From: Candidatus Neomicrothrix sp. UBA2974
GTDB taxonomy: Bacteria > Actinomycetota > Acidimicrobiia > Acidimicrobiales > MedAcidi-G1
DNA: 64,000 nucleotides
Assembly: GCA_002348705.1 (NCBI GenBank)
Contig: DEAU01000028.1
Location: 1 to 64,000 of the forward strand
Direction: 5' to 3'
Shown here piece after piece: positions 41,764 through 49,576 of the stretch. The notes under the pieces were generated by a model that saw nothing but the letters and a program-made list of their open reading frames with translations, had not been told where the DNA came from and ran no database searches. The position numbers and the translations under genes were made by a program. Positions within the stretch are counted from its first letter, which is position 1. Each line of letters begins with the position of its first letter.

Positions 41764-42077
41764 GGGATGGCTCCGTCCAAATCGGGGCCGGATCGATGCC
41801 GGCCGTTCGGGCTGGTTGGCAGGTCGAACCCGCTGACCATCCGACGCTACGGTGCAGTTGGTGGAGGATCTGTATCCGGCATCGATCAGACTCCAAACCC
41901 TAAAACTCTGGACGGGCGACGACGGCCTAGGTTGAGTAGGTCGAGGCCCGGCATGGGGCAGTTGACGTTTGGGATAATCCTGATGCCGCCTTCGAGCGTC
42001 TATCACGGGTTGCCGTTGCGGAGAGGTGGTAGCGCTGATCCGGTCGGGAATGCGTTGATCTTTACTGGGGCGCGGTG
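41764..42077. other. Intergenic stretch without recognisable gene
   Basis: 314 nt between the divergent MaoC gene and the small ORF at 42078. Open frames here on both strands have arginine/serine/proline-rich, low-complexity translations and no family pattern. Promoters for both flanking operons must lie here, but I see no convincing box at the usual distance. Confidence 0.5.
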
Positions 42078-42230
42078 ATGAGTTGGTTTCGGCTGGCGTG
42101 CATGCTCGAGCGCGTGAATCAGAGAGGCGTCGACGACCCGAGCCGCTATGTTGACCGGCCCCTCGGTCGACTGGCCCTCTACATAGCGGCACTGGCCGAC
42201 CGTTATCACAGTAGGGCTGCGAACTGTTGA
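42078..42230 (+). CDS. Putative 50-residue protein coupled to the thioesterase operon
   Basis: ATG 42078, preceded by GGGGCG, opens 50 codons with a high share of G/C at third positions: MSWFRLACMLERVNQ at the start and RPLGRLALYIAALADRYH near the end. Its stop TGA overlaps the TTG start of the next gene (TTGA), the same overlap style as elsewhere here. No family recognised. It could also be chance, or a leader peptide controlling the TTG-started gene. Confidence 0.4.
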   Translation: MSWFRLACMLERVNQRGVDDPSRYVDRPLGRLALYIAALADRYHSRAANC

Positions 42231-43072
42231 GAACCACGGCACCGAAACCAACCGCCGACCTCTTCAAGGTCAATTGCCCGGGCGGTCCATTTGCCGAGGT
42301 CCGTAATGCCGGGATCGCCGGTCGCGAGGTTGAATTGAGACGCCTCGTCGACGCAGTGCGCCGCATAGTGGAAGCGGCACCAATTCTGGACGCGCACATA
42401 GCGGCAATTGGCCGAACAGTTGATGGGCCAGATGGCGAGACGACTGACAGAGCAATCAAAGAGCCCATGGACGATTTGCTTGCCCGGCTGAGTGAACTGG
42501 CACTTGGCGACGAGGAGCGACTCGCACGTGTCCTGCCGCCCGATCCGACCTTGGGTCAGACTCGGATCGATGGCTGGCAGCACGGACCGTTCGGAGAGGC
42601 TGATATCCGATCCTCGGTGCGTGTCGGCAACCCTTACGGGATGGTCAGCGGAATGTACAACCCCATCTCGCCTCTCGTCCTCGACGTCGAGGACGAGAGG
42701 ATCGTCGGCTATGCAACCTTTGGCAACCTTTATCGGGCCACTGAGGACCGGGGACGATCTAGCACGGTCCACGACGGAGTGGTGTCGGCTTGCTTCGATG
42801 TGGTCCTAGCGATGGCCAATCGACTCCACGGCATGTTTGGGCCGACCATGGAGTTGACTTGCACCCGCCGAGCGCCGACTCGGATCGGTGTGCCTTGCTG
42901 GTTTGAGGCTGACGTGGATTGGTACCGGGAGCGGGTTGTGGTGTCGTCTGGCCGATTGGTTCAGGAAGGGGTAGTGACAGCCGAGGCGTCAGGCGCCTTT
43001 CGCAGGTTCGATCAAGTCGGCGTTGAAGCGATCGGTCGACTCCGCGGCGTGGTACGAGGCGACGTGCCATGA
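42227..43072 (+). CDS. PaaI-like hotdog thioesterase family protein
   Basis: A 281-residue protein with an N-terminal helical part (about residues 1-90) and a C-terminal hotdog domain around VGNPYGMVSGMYNPISP, HDGVVSACFDVVLAMAN and MELTCTRRAPTRIGV. The HDG motif at the start of the hotdog helix corresponds to the HGG/HDG active-site turn of PaaI-type acyl-CoA thioesterases. TTG 42227 is used because no better start is near. A perfect 30-bp palindrome lies inside (42671-42700). It overlaps the next hotdog gene (ATGA). Confidence 0.8.
   Translation: MRTTAPKPTADLFKVNCPGGPFAEVRNAGIAGREVELRRLVDAVRRIVEAAPILDAHIAAIGRTVDGPDGETTDRAIKEPMDDLLARLSELALGDEERLARVLPPDPTLGQTRIDGWQHGPFGEADIRSSVRVGNPYGMVSGMYNPISPLVLDVEDERIVGYATFGNLYRATEDRGRSSTVHDGVVSACFDVVLAMANRLHGMFGPTMELTCTRRAPTRIGVPCWFEADVDWYRERVVVSSGRLVQEGVVTAEASGAFRRFDQVGVEAIGRLRGVVRGDVP
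42671..42700. repeat. Perfect 30-bp palindrome within coding sequence
   Basis: The 15 bases CCTCTCGTCCTCGAC are followed directly by their exact reverse complement. The bases just outside (G and A) do not pair. It encodes PLVLDVEDER in the thioesterase-like gene with no break in the frame. Seen directly. Confidence 0.95.
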
Positions 43073-43701
43073 GCCGAGGCGAGGTGTCCGACGGTGAACG
43101 ATTCGCCGAGCAAGTCCGCTCACTGGTGTTGCACACGGTGGCTCACGATGCTGATGCCGATGCAACGGTTGCCCTTGCTGAGTTGGCCGAATCTCTAGCC
43201 GACGCGATGGAGGAAAATATCTCCAGAACGCTGTCCGCCGAAGCCGTCGGTGGGCCGAGTGTTCATCCGGTGTCCGGAGTTGGCAACCCGATAGCAGCGC
43301 CGCTGGTCGACACCGTTGACGGAAATCAGGCAGTTGCTGCCGGAACTTATACCGTGACACACGAGGGCCCACCGGGTTGCGTCCATGGAGGAGCCATTGC
43401 CGCTGGATTCGAGCACGTGGTGGAGCGATCCGAAACTTTGTTCGGCGTGCCGCCTACTTTCACTCACGTGGGTCCGGGGTCTCGGGAGGTTCGTATCCAA
43501 TATCGGCGTCCGACACTGTTGGACTTGCCTCTCCGGTTCGAGGCGGACCCTCCGATAGACACTGGTTCTGGCTCGATGACTATTAAGGCCCGGTTACTGC
43601 AGGTTGGTGAAGTCACTTGCGAAGCGACGGCTGTCTGGACGCCAGATACGCCTTTCGGTCCAATTGGGGACGGGGATGCCACCGACATAGAGGCGCAGTG
43701 A
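43069..43701 (+). CDS. PaaI-like hotdog thioesterase family protein, second copy
   Basis: A 210-residue relative of the preceding protein: helical N-terminus, then VSGVGNPIAAPLVDTVDGN, HEGPPGCVHGGAIAAGFEHV (the HGG active-site turn) and REVRIQYRRPTLLDLPLRF. The two genes overlap by 4 nt and the products probably form a mixed dimer or act in sequence on acyl-CoA. The stop overlaps the vWA gene (TGATG), placing the hotdog pair in one operon with a chelatase-like partner, which is unexpected. Confidence 0.85.
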   Translation: MSRGEVSDGERFAEQVRSLVLHTVAHDADADATVALAELAESLADAMEENISRTLSAEAVGGPSVHPVSGVGNPIAAPLVDTVDGNQAVAAGTYTVTHEGPPGCVHGGAIAAGFEHVVERSETLFGVPPTFTHVGPGSREVRIQYRRPTLLDLPLRFEADPPIDTGSGSMTIKARLLQVGEVTCEATAVWTPDTPFGPIGDGDATDIEAQ

Positions 43702-45737
43702 TGGTTCTTCGGCGCCGATGGAGACGCCCCCGGGCTCGCCGGGCGACCTATTCACGTTGGGATGGCACCCAGGCTGTGCCGGACCTCGATGCCGAGGCTC
43801 TTCTGCGAGCGATGGGTGACGAGTTGGTGGAACATGGTGACCCAAACGAGGCCCTCCAGCAGATGATGCATCGGGGACTGGAGTTCGACGGTGGCCGACT
43901 GCAGGGGCTCCGGGACTTACTGGAGCGTCTGGCCGAGGCCCGCCGGGACCGTTTGGAGCGCGGCGATCTTGGAGGCGTCTTTGCCGAGATCGACGGCGAA
44001 CTTAGCGAGGTCGTCGATTTGGAGCGGCGAGCTCTGGGCTGGAAGACGCCCGACCCGGCTAGCCATCGAAATCCAAGCATCGTCGGCGACGATTTGGCAA
44101 ATCAAACTGCTCTGGAACGTTTAGACCTACTTGAGCTAGAGGACCTTGCCGGCAAAATCCGTGGCCTGCAAGAGCACGATTTCCTATCGGTCGAGGCTGA
44201 GGGAAGGTTTAAGGCGCTTCTAGAGCGACTTCGTGAGCAACTGACTCGTCGCTTTGTGGATCAGGTTGCCGAGGCCAGCGGAGGGCTTTCAGACGAGGAT
44301 CGGTCACGCATGGCGTCGATGCTGGCCGAACTGAACCGGATGCTCTACCGTCGCCAAGAGGGAGTAGATTCCGCTGACGAAGCCCGGGACTTTGCCGCCT
44401 TCATGGCGGCCTATGGCGACTTCTTTCCGGAGGGTCCGCGAAACCTCGATGAGCTCCTCCAGGTAATGGCTAGTCGCATGGCATCCATGGAGCAGGTCCT
44501 TAATTCGATGTCGCCGGACCAACGGGAGCAACTCCAAGGCCTAGCCGACCAGTTATTGGAGGATTTGGATCTTCAGTGGCAAGTCAGCCAACTCGGCCAG
44601 ACACTCCGAGGGATGTTCCCGGACATGGACTGGGATCAAGTCAGAGAGTTCCGCGGCGACATGCCGCTCGGGATGGATGAGGCACTGCAGGCCGTCGAAG
44701 AGTTGGCCGAAATTGACCGTCTAGAGCAGATGCTCACGGGCGCGAACTCACCGGGTGTTCTGTCTGAGGTAGATGTGGATCGGATCCGGGATCTAGTTGA
44801 CGACGAATCAGCCGAGAGTCTCGAGCGTTTAGCTGGGATGGCGCGGCTCCTTGAAGAAGCTGGTCTCGTTACCAATGAAGCTGGCCGACTTGCTCTGACA
44901 CCCAAGGCCATCCGAAAACTTGGGCAGAATGCTCTCGGAGATCTGTATCGAAAGCTCAGCCAGGACCGAGTGGGACGTCACGACCAACAGCACGTTGGCG
45001 CGGGCCATGAACGCGAGTTCACCACCCGAGCTTGGGAGTACGGGGATTCGTTCAACCTCGACATCGAAGCCACTCTCCGCAACGCAGTGGCTCGAAACGG
45101 TGCCGGGACCCCTGTACAACTCATGGTTGACGATTTTGCCGTGGAACGCAACGAGTCCGAGGTCCGGGCTGCCACGGTCGTCATGCTCGATTTGTCTTTG
45201 TCGATGCCCATGCGAGGCAACTTTCTGCCAGCCAAGAAGACAGCGATGGCCCTCCACTCTCTGATAGCTAGCCAGTACCCCCGTGACTATCTGGGGGTTG
45301 TCACTTTCAGTGAGGTGGCTCGAGAGATCCGACCCGAATGTCTGCCGGAAGCCACTTGGGACTACGTGTATGGCACCAATATGCAGCATGGTCTTGCACT
45401 AGCACGGAGGATGTTGGCCAAACAGTCCGGTAACCGGCAGGTCATAATGGTTACCGACGGCGAGCCAACTGCCCACCTGACTGACGAGGGTCTGCCCCTT
45501 TTCAGTTATCCGCCAACCAGAGAGACGGTAGACCGGACCCTTCGGGAAGTCCGACGCTGCACCCGTGAGGGCATCCGTATCAACATTTTCATGTTGGATG
45601 CGACTCCTCATTTGGCGCGATTCGTCGAAGAGGTCACTCGATTGAATGGTGGTCGGGCATTCATGACCAGTAATCAGGAACTCGGTAACTATGTGTTGGT
45701 TGACTTCGTGGAGCATCGTCGCGCCATGCGTTCCTGA
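43701..45737 (+). CDS. vWA-domain protein, partner of the AAA+ ATPase (Rv0959 type)
   Basis: A 678-residue protein close in length to mycobacterial Rv0959. Residues up to about 450 are helical and charged (GLEFDGGRLQGLRDLLERLAE, ELNRMLYRR, ANSPGVLSEVDVDRIRDLV). The C-terminal vWA domain has an intact MIDAS: DLSLSMPMRGN, Thr in VYGTNMQHGLALARR and Asp in MVTDGEPTAH. MIDAS proteins of this type work with MoxR/ChlI-like ATPases in metal insertion or protein remodelling. ATG 43701 overlaps the upstream stop. Its expected neighbour, the AAA+ gene, is 4.2 kb upstream instead of adjacent. Confidence 0.92.
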   Translation: MVLRRRWRRPRARRATYSRWDGTQAVPDLDAEALLRAMGDELVEHGDPNEALQQMMHRGLEFDGGRLQGLRDLLERLAEARRDRLERGDLGGVFAEIDGELSEVVDLERRALGWKTPDPASHRNPSIVGDDLANQTALERLDLLELEDLAGKIRGLQEHDFLSVEAEGRFKALLERLREQLTRRFVDQVAEASGGLSDEDRSRMASMLAELNRMLYRRQEGVDSADEARDFAAFMAAYGDFFPEGPRNLDELLQVMASRMASMEQVLNSMSPDQREQLQGLADQLLEDLDLQWQVSQLGQTLRGMFPDMDWDQVREFRGDMPLGMDEALQAVEELAEIDRLEQMLTGANSPGVLSEVDVDRIRDLVDDESAESLERLAGMARLLEEAGLVTNEAGRLALTPKAIRKLGQNALGDLYRKLSQDRVGRHDQQHVGAGHEREFTTRAWEYGDSFNLDIEATLRNAVARNGAGTPVQLMVDDFAVERNESEVRAATVVMLDLSLSMPMRGNFLPAKKTAMALHSLIASQYPRDYLGVVTFSEVAREIRPECLPEATWDYVYGTNMQHGLALARRMLAKQSGNRQVIMVTDGEPTAHLTDEGLPLFSYPPTRETVDRTLREVRRCTREGIRINIFMLDATPHLARFVEEVTRLNGGRAFMTSNQELGNYVLVDFVEHRRAMRS

Positions 45738-45963
45738 CGTTGATGGGGTCTCTCTACTTCTCCGACCGTGGTTAGGTCGCCAGAACCGGCCTGTGAGCTT
45801 GCAAAGAGAAATTCATGGAAATCCAATATTTTTCTTGCAATTCAAGGAATCACAGTGATGTAATTCCATAGACGGCATTTCTCTAGAGGTGCTGTGTGGA
45901 CCGAAAACTGGTTCGTCGTTTCGAAGGCCTGACCGACGACCTAATGAAAGGCGGATGAACACG
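45738..45963. promoter_or_regulatory. A/T-rich region with imperfect dyad upstream of whiB
   Basis: This gap is clearly richer in A/T than its surroundings. It holds an inverted repeat GGAAT (45846-45850) ... ATTCC (45863-45867) enclosing ATCAC-A-GTGAT (45849-45859), a possible operator. No protein-coding frame is convincing. Confidence 0.4.
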
Positions 45964-46248
45964 ATGGGGATCATCGCCAAGCCCGATCTTGATACCGATT
46001 GGAAGGACGAATCGAACTGCCTTGGGGTGGACCCCGACCTGTTCTTTCCAGAGCGCGGGGCTAGTACTCGGGAGGCAAAAGAGGTTTGCAGGGGCTGTGT
46101 TGTCCGCGAGGACTGTCTCGAGTACGCCTTGCAGAACGGTGAGAAGTTTGGGATCTGGGGCGGTATGAGCGAGCGAGAACGTCGACGGATTCGTCGTCAG
46201 CGCGCTCTGGAACGCCAAGCCGCGGCAAGTGCAGCTGAAGCGGTTTGA
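45964..46248 (+). CDS. WhiB-family iron-sulfur transcription factor (first)
   Basis: A 94-residue WhiB-like protein. Four cysteines bind a [4Fe-4S] cluster: NCLGVDPDLFF, then VCRGCVVREDC (CxxC-x5-C). The turn GIWGGMSERERRRIRRQRALER is the usual GVWGG beta turn followed by a basic DNA-contact tail. WhiB proteins act with the primary sigma factor in stress, development or redox responses. AAAGGCGG lies 9 nt before ATG 45964; ATG 45955 is in frame but directly abuts it. The A/T-rich upstream region suggests tight control. Confidence 0.95.
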   Translation: MGIIAKPDLDTDWKDESNCLGVDPDLFFPERGASTREAKEVCRGCVVREDCLEYALQNGEKFGIWGGMSERERRRIRRQRALERQAAASAAEAV

Positions 46249-46294
46249 CCTGAGTCGTCGAGGTTCTCGCCTCGTCGTCCACATGGCGTTCGGG

Positions 46295-46300
46295 TAGTGT
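46295..46300 (+). promoter_or_regulatory. -10-like box (TAGTGT) for leaderless tatA
   Basis: TAGTGT lies 6 nt before ATG 46307; no Shine-Dalgarno sequence. Confidence 0.5.
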
Positions 46301-46306
46301 CGGGGC

Positions 46307-46495
46307 ATGAACGCTCTCGCAGTGCTTGGTTCGACCGAACTTCTGATCGTTGCTGGTATCGCCCTCGTGCTCTTTGGTGGCAGCCAACTCCCAAAGCTGG
46401 CTCGTAACCTGGGCAAGGCCCAACGGGAACTCCAGAAGGGCTTAGCTGAAGGTCAGGCTCAGGCCGAGGCTGAGACCGACGGCGACAAGTCCTGA
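46307..46495 (+). CDS. tatA: Twin-arginine translocase subunit TatA/E
   Basis: A 62-residue protein with one N-terminal helix (ELLIVAGIALVLFGGSQLPKLARNL) followed by an amphipathic helix (GKAQRELQKGLAEGQ) and an acidic tail, the full TatA plan. The FGxxxLP hinge is visible. It forms the pore component of the Tat export system for folded proteins; tatB and tatC are not in the window. Single gene with its own -10-like box. Confidence 0.93.
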   Translation: MNALAVLGSTELLIVAGIALVLFGGSQLPKLARNLGKAQRELQKGLAEGQAQAEAETDGDKS

Positions 46496-46549
46496 GAGAC
46501 GTCAAACCCAGTTAAAGACGAGGCCGGTCGGGGCAAACGGACCCACCGG

Positions 46550-46555
46550 TACACT
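46550..46555 (+). promoter_or_regulatory. -10-like box (TACACT) for a leaderless start at 46563
   Basis: TACACT lies 7 nt before ATG 46563; no Shine-Dalgarno sequence. Confidence 0.5.
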
Positions 46556-46562
46556 CCGGGCC

Positions 46563-46850
46563 ATGAGCACCTTCTCTGAGGACTTAGAACGGCAAGCGCC
46601 GGTCGGCGACGTCAAGGTCGTCTATCTGGGCCCTGCGGCTCCGCACTGGGACATCCGTTCTAGTTTTGGTGACCCGCGCCTTATCGAGTCGTTTCGTGAC
46701 CGCATTCACGCGCGACTGATGCTATTGCCGCCGCACGATCCGCAGTTCCGCCGCAATCGCGAACGAATCAATCGCGACGCGGAGCGTGAGAACGTCATCA
46801 TCTCGTGGGACCTCGGCTACGACGAGGAGGAGGAAGCCACTACCGGCTGA
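46563..46850 (+). CDS. Uncharacterised 95-residue protein
   Basis: A small soluble protein with VKVVYLGPAAPHWDIRS, a central basic helix (FRDRIHARLMLLPPHDPQFRRNRERIN) and an acidic C-terminus (DLGYDEEEEA). I do not recognise the family. The well-placed TANNNT box, the consistent codon use and the position between tatA and a whiB gene support a real gene. No metal or nucleotide motif is visible. Confidence 0.75.
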   Translation: MSTFSEDLERQAPVGDVKVVYLGPAAPHWDIRSSFGDPRLIESFRDRIHARLMLLPPHDPQFRRNRERINRDAERENVIISWDLGYDEEEEATTG

Positions 46851-46962
46851 GTTGAGACGCGACAACGGCCCCGACGCTTGGCTCGTCGAGACCGTTGCCG
46901 CAGGGGGGGCGTGGAGGGGAACGCCCCGCAGGCAGGCTTCTGGCTATGTTCGGGCCGATGGA

Positions 46963-47274
46963 TCAGGCGGCGACGGCCACCAGTTCTTCCTGGGCCGCTG
47001 CGCGCCGTGCTCGAAGAATCCGCCGCCTCTGACGCTCAGAGCAGCCTCCCCAGACCCCGTGCTCAATGCGGTGGGCCAGCGCGTAGCCGAGGCAGGGCTC
47101 GGTGATGCTGCAACCGGCACAAATCTTCTTGGCAATCTCAACACCTATGCCGTCGTGGGGGAAAAAAACCTCGGGATCAGTTCCAGCACAGGCCCCCATC
47201 GACATCCACTTCGAGGCTGCCGACTCGGAACTGGATCTATCGATGGTGGACAGTTCAAGAGTTTGAGTGTTCAT
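46963..47274 (-). CDS. WhiB-family iron-sulfur transcription factor (second)
   Basis: A 103-residue WhiB-like protein with cluster ligands in GACAGTDPEVFFP and ICAGCSITEPC (CxxC-x5-C), the GVWGGCSERQRRRILRARR turn and basic tail. It differs from the first WhiB in its longer N-terminus and an extra cysteine after GVWGG. AAAGAGAG lies about 9 nt before ATG 47274; the in-frame ATG at MSMGAC is a possible shorter start. It is divergent from the Na/Pi transporter gene. Confidence 0.93.
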   Translation of the reverse strand: MNTQTLELSTIDRSSSESAASKWMSMGACAGTDPEVFFPHDGIGVEIAKKICAGCSITEPCLGYALAHRIEHGVWGGCSERQRRRILRARRAAAQEELVAVAA

Positions 47275-47628
47275 CAGTTTGTGCTCTCTTTCGACTCGCG
47301 TAACGGCCCGAGTCAGTGGCCGCTCCGCCCGGGCGATCGTCCCGGACAGCACATTTCTCTCACATCTGACCGAAAACCCCCGTAAAAATCAGAAAAAGTT
47401 TGAAAGACGATCAGCTGTTTCTGGAGAGGATCCGTACTGTTCGGCGATCCAGTTTCCTACCGGTACAACCGGCCTAGTTCTTGAGGCTCCTCTGCGCCGC
47501 CCAATCGTTCATCTTCTGTTTACCTAACGGACAGGTATGCGCAAGGTTGGCAATCTATGTTGTGGTCGAATGCGCGAACGGTTCGATATTGGTCTGTTCG
47601 TAAGACCTTGTAACAAAGGGCTTATTAA
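47275..47628. promoter_or_regulatory. 354-nt divergent promoter region (whiB / Na-Pi transporter)
   Basis: No coding frame is convincing. Candidate elements are A-rich stretches near 47390 (upstream of whiB) and TATGTT at 47556-47561, about 70 nt before the transporter start. CTGTTTACCTAACGGACAG (about 47516-47534) has short CTGT/ACAG arms and could be a regulator site; a RegX3/PhoP box would be expected here but I cannot identify one with confidence. Confidence 0.4.
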
Positions 47629-48792
47629 ATGAAGGACCCTGTTTCCGGAGCGCTCTCCCATCAACAATCAGGCGAGACCCGTCGTGATATGCCCACCATG
47701 GTCCGTGGGTTATTGGTCCTTGTTCTCCTCTATCTCTTTCTGACCGGCGTAGAGCTGCTCAGCGGCGGATTCAAGATGATGGGGAAGGGCTTTGTAGATG
47801 GGTTGTTCGAGGGCGTCTCTAATCCCCTCGGTGGCCTCTTTGTAGGCCTGCTGGCCACCGTTCTGGTTCAGTCGTCGTCTGTGTCTACCTCGGTCATTGT
47901 TGGCCTCGTGGCTTCTGGGGTAGTTAGTTCCGGAGACGCTGTGCCAATGATCATGGGAGCCAACTTGGGTACCACGGTCACAAACACGCTGGCCTCGCTC
48001 GGCCACGTCCGTCGCGACATGGAGTTCCGCCGAGCGTTTGCAGCGGCGACCGTTCACGACTTCTTCAACATCCTCGCCGTCGCAGTATTCCTGCCCATAG
48101 AGCTAGCCACCGGTTATCTCTCGGACACCGCCGGTTGGATCACCGAGCGGGTGCTGGGTAGTTCCGGAGCTTCGTTCAAGAGTCCGCTCAAGGCGGCCGT
48201 GAAAAAGCCGGCTGGCATCGTCAAGGACCTCCTGTCGGATCTCGGTGCTTACGGCAATTGGAAGGGCGGCCTGATGATCGTCATCGGCCTAGCCTTCATC
48301 TTCCTGGCGCTTGCCTTTATCACTCGCAATATGCGCCTTCTAGTGGCCGATCGAGTCGAAGCGGCCATTAACCGGGCTCTCAGTGCCGGCTCGGGCATCG
48401 TGGCGATTCTGTTGGGCACCATCATCACCATCTCAGTTCAGTCTTCTTCGATTACCACCTCGGTGTTAGTCCCACTCGCCGCCTCAGGAGTTCTGACGCT
48501 TGAGAACATCTATCCGGTGACGCTTGGTGCCAATGTGGGTACCACGGTCACGGCTCTGCTGGCTTCTTTGGCTACTGGTAACCCGGCGGCGGTCACCGTG
48601 GCCATCGTGCACACGCTGTTCAACATAAGCGGGATCGTGGTCTTCTACCCGCTACAAGTACTGCGCCGGGTACCCATCCGCTTGGCGACCGGATTAGCCG
48701 ACTTGGCGGCTGATCGGCGGACGATGGCTGTCGGCTACGCGTTGGGCATGTTCGTCGTCCTACCCCTAGTCGTTGTGCTGTTGCTCCGATGA
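47629..48792 (+). CDS. Na+/phosphate cotransporter (PNaS/NptA family)
   Basis: A 387-residue membrane protein made of two inverted repeats, each with a QSSS motif: LVQSSSVSTSVIVGLVASG (about residue 82) and ISVQSSSITTSVLVPLAASG (about 267). NLGTTVTN and NVGTTVTA follow each repeat. It imports phosphate with sodium. No C-terminal PhoU domain is attached; a separate PhoU-like gene follows 82 nt downstream. ATG 47629 has AAAGGG 9 nt upstream. Confidence 0.93.
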   Translation: MKDPVSGALSHQQSGETRRDMPTMVRGLLVLVLLYLFLTGVELLSGGFKMMGKGFVDGLFEGVSNPLGGLFVGLLATVLVQSSSVSTSVIVGLVASGVVSSGDAVPMIMGANLGTTVTNTLASLGHVRRDMEFRRAFAAATVHDFFNILAVAVFLPIELATGYLSDTAGWITERVLGSSGASFKSPLKAAVKKPAGIVKDLLSDLGAYGNWKGGLMIVIGLAFIFLALAFITRNMRLLVADRVEAAINRALSAGSGIVAILLGTIITISVQSSSITTSVLVPLAASGVLTLENIYPVTLGANVGTTVTALLASLATGNPAAVTVAIVHTLFNISGIVVFYPLQVLRRVPIRLATGLADLAADRRTMAVGYALGMFVVLPLVVVLLLR

Positions 48793-48874
48793 GGATTGCC
48801 ACCCCATACGGCTCCGCAACATCAACCGACACCGTCCCCGCTAGCGTCACTCACAACCCATCAGGAGATTTCCC

Positions 48875-49543
48875 ATGGTCATGAGCTTCTTCCGCCGCAG
48901 CGATGACAGTGGCATCGACCACATCGAGTCGCAGGTTCAGCGCATGGTCACCGATGCCCGTCATACCTTCGACTTGGCCATGAACGCCGTCACCGGTGGT
49001 TCGGTGGCCTCGGTGGCCGATGAGGTCCGACGCACCGACCGGCAGATCAATGTCACCGAGATGGAGATCCGCCGAGAACTGGTCATCCACTTCTCTGTCC
49101 ATGGCGGTGGTGATGCCACCGAGATGCTCGTGTTTATGAACATGATCAAGGACCTCGAGCGGATTGGTGACTACAACAAGAACGTCTTCGACCTTGCCGA
49201 AGAAGGAGTGTCGTTCGCCGAGGCCGATGACCTCGAGCGGATTCTCGGTTTCCGCGACGAGATTTCATCCCGCATCGCCTTGATGGGTGAGATCTTGACC
49301 GTCCGTGACGAGGAGCGGGCCAGGACCTACATCGCCCGTGGCGACGAGCTCCGCCGAGAGTTCGACACCTTGGTTGCCGAATTAGTTCACTCCGCCGAGC
49401 CTGGCCTCCATGCAGTGCCGCGGGCACTTCTATACCGATTCCTGAAGCGCATTACTGCTCACAGCGTGAACGTGGTCACAGCTGTAGTCATGCCCGTGGA
49501 TCGCCTTGACTATTTCGATGAGGGAGATGACACCAGGGTCTAA
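48875..49543 (+). CDS. phoU: PhoU-like regulator
   Basis: A 222-residue helical-bundle protein with the PhoU pattern: two three-helix halves with acidic motifs (VADEVRRTDRQINVTEMEIRR and MNMIKDLERIGDYNKNVFDL; E/DxxRxxD signatures that bind metal). PhoU proteins curb phosphate uptake and modulate the sensor kinase. AGGAG lies 7 nt before ATG 48875. Its position between the Na/Pi transporter and the SenX3/RegX3-like pair fits a phosphate-control unit. Confidence 0.88.
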   Translation: MVMSFFRRSDDSGIDHIESQVQRMVTDARHTFDLAMNAVTGGSVASVADEVRRTDRQINVTEMEIRRELVIHFSVHGGGDATEMLVFMNMIKDLERIGDYNKNVFDLAEEGVSFAEADDLERILGFRDEISSRIALMGEILTVRDEERARTYIARGDELRREFDTLVAELVHSAEPGLHAVPRALLYRFLKRITAHSVNVVTAVVMPVDRLDYFDEGDDTRV

Positions 49544-49563
49544 CCATTAGGCAAGGCTGCCCC

Positions 49564-49569
49564 TAAGGT
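49564..49569 (+). promoter_or_regulatory. -10-like box (TAAGGT) for leaderless surE
   Basis: TAAGGT lies 7 nt before GTG 49577, 20 nt after the phoU stop; no Shine-Dalgarno sequence. Confidence 0.5.
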
Positions 49570-49576
49570 CACCCTT

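Noticed and set aside
42228..42230. UGA after a Cys codon at the end of the small ORF as a selenocysteine site
   Set aside because: Translation beyond the UGA gives Pro/Ser/Arg-rich sequence without a family pattern, and the next gene starts in another frame at the same place.
41764..42468. Long N-terminal extension of the MaoC frame
   Set aside because: Its translation is low complexity and its upstream part runs antisense through the TTG-started hotdog gene; the conserved MaoC N-terminus begins at 41763.
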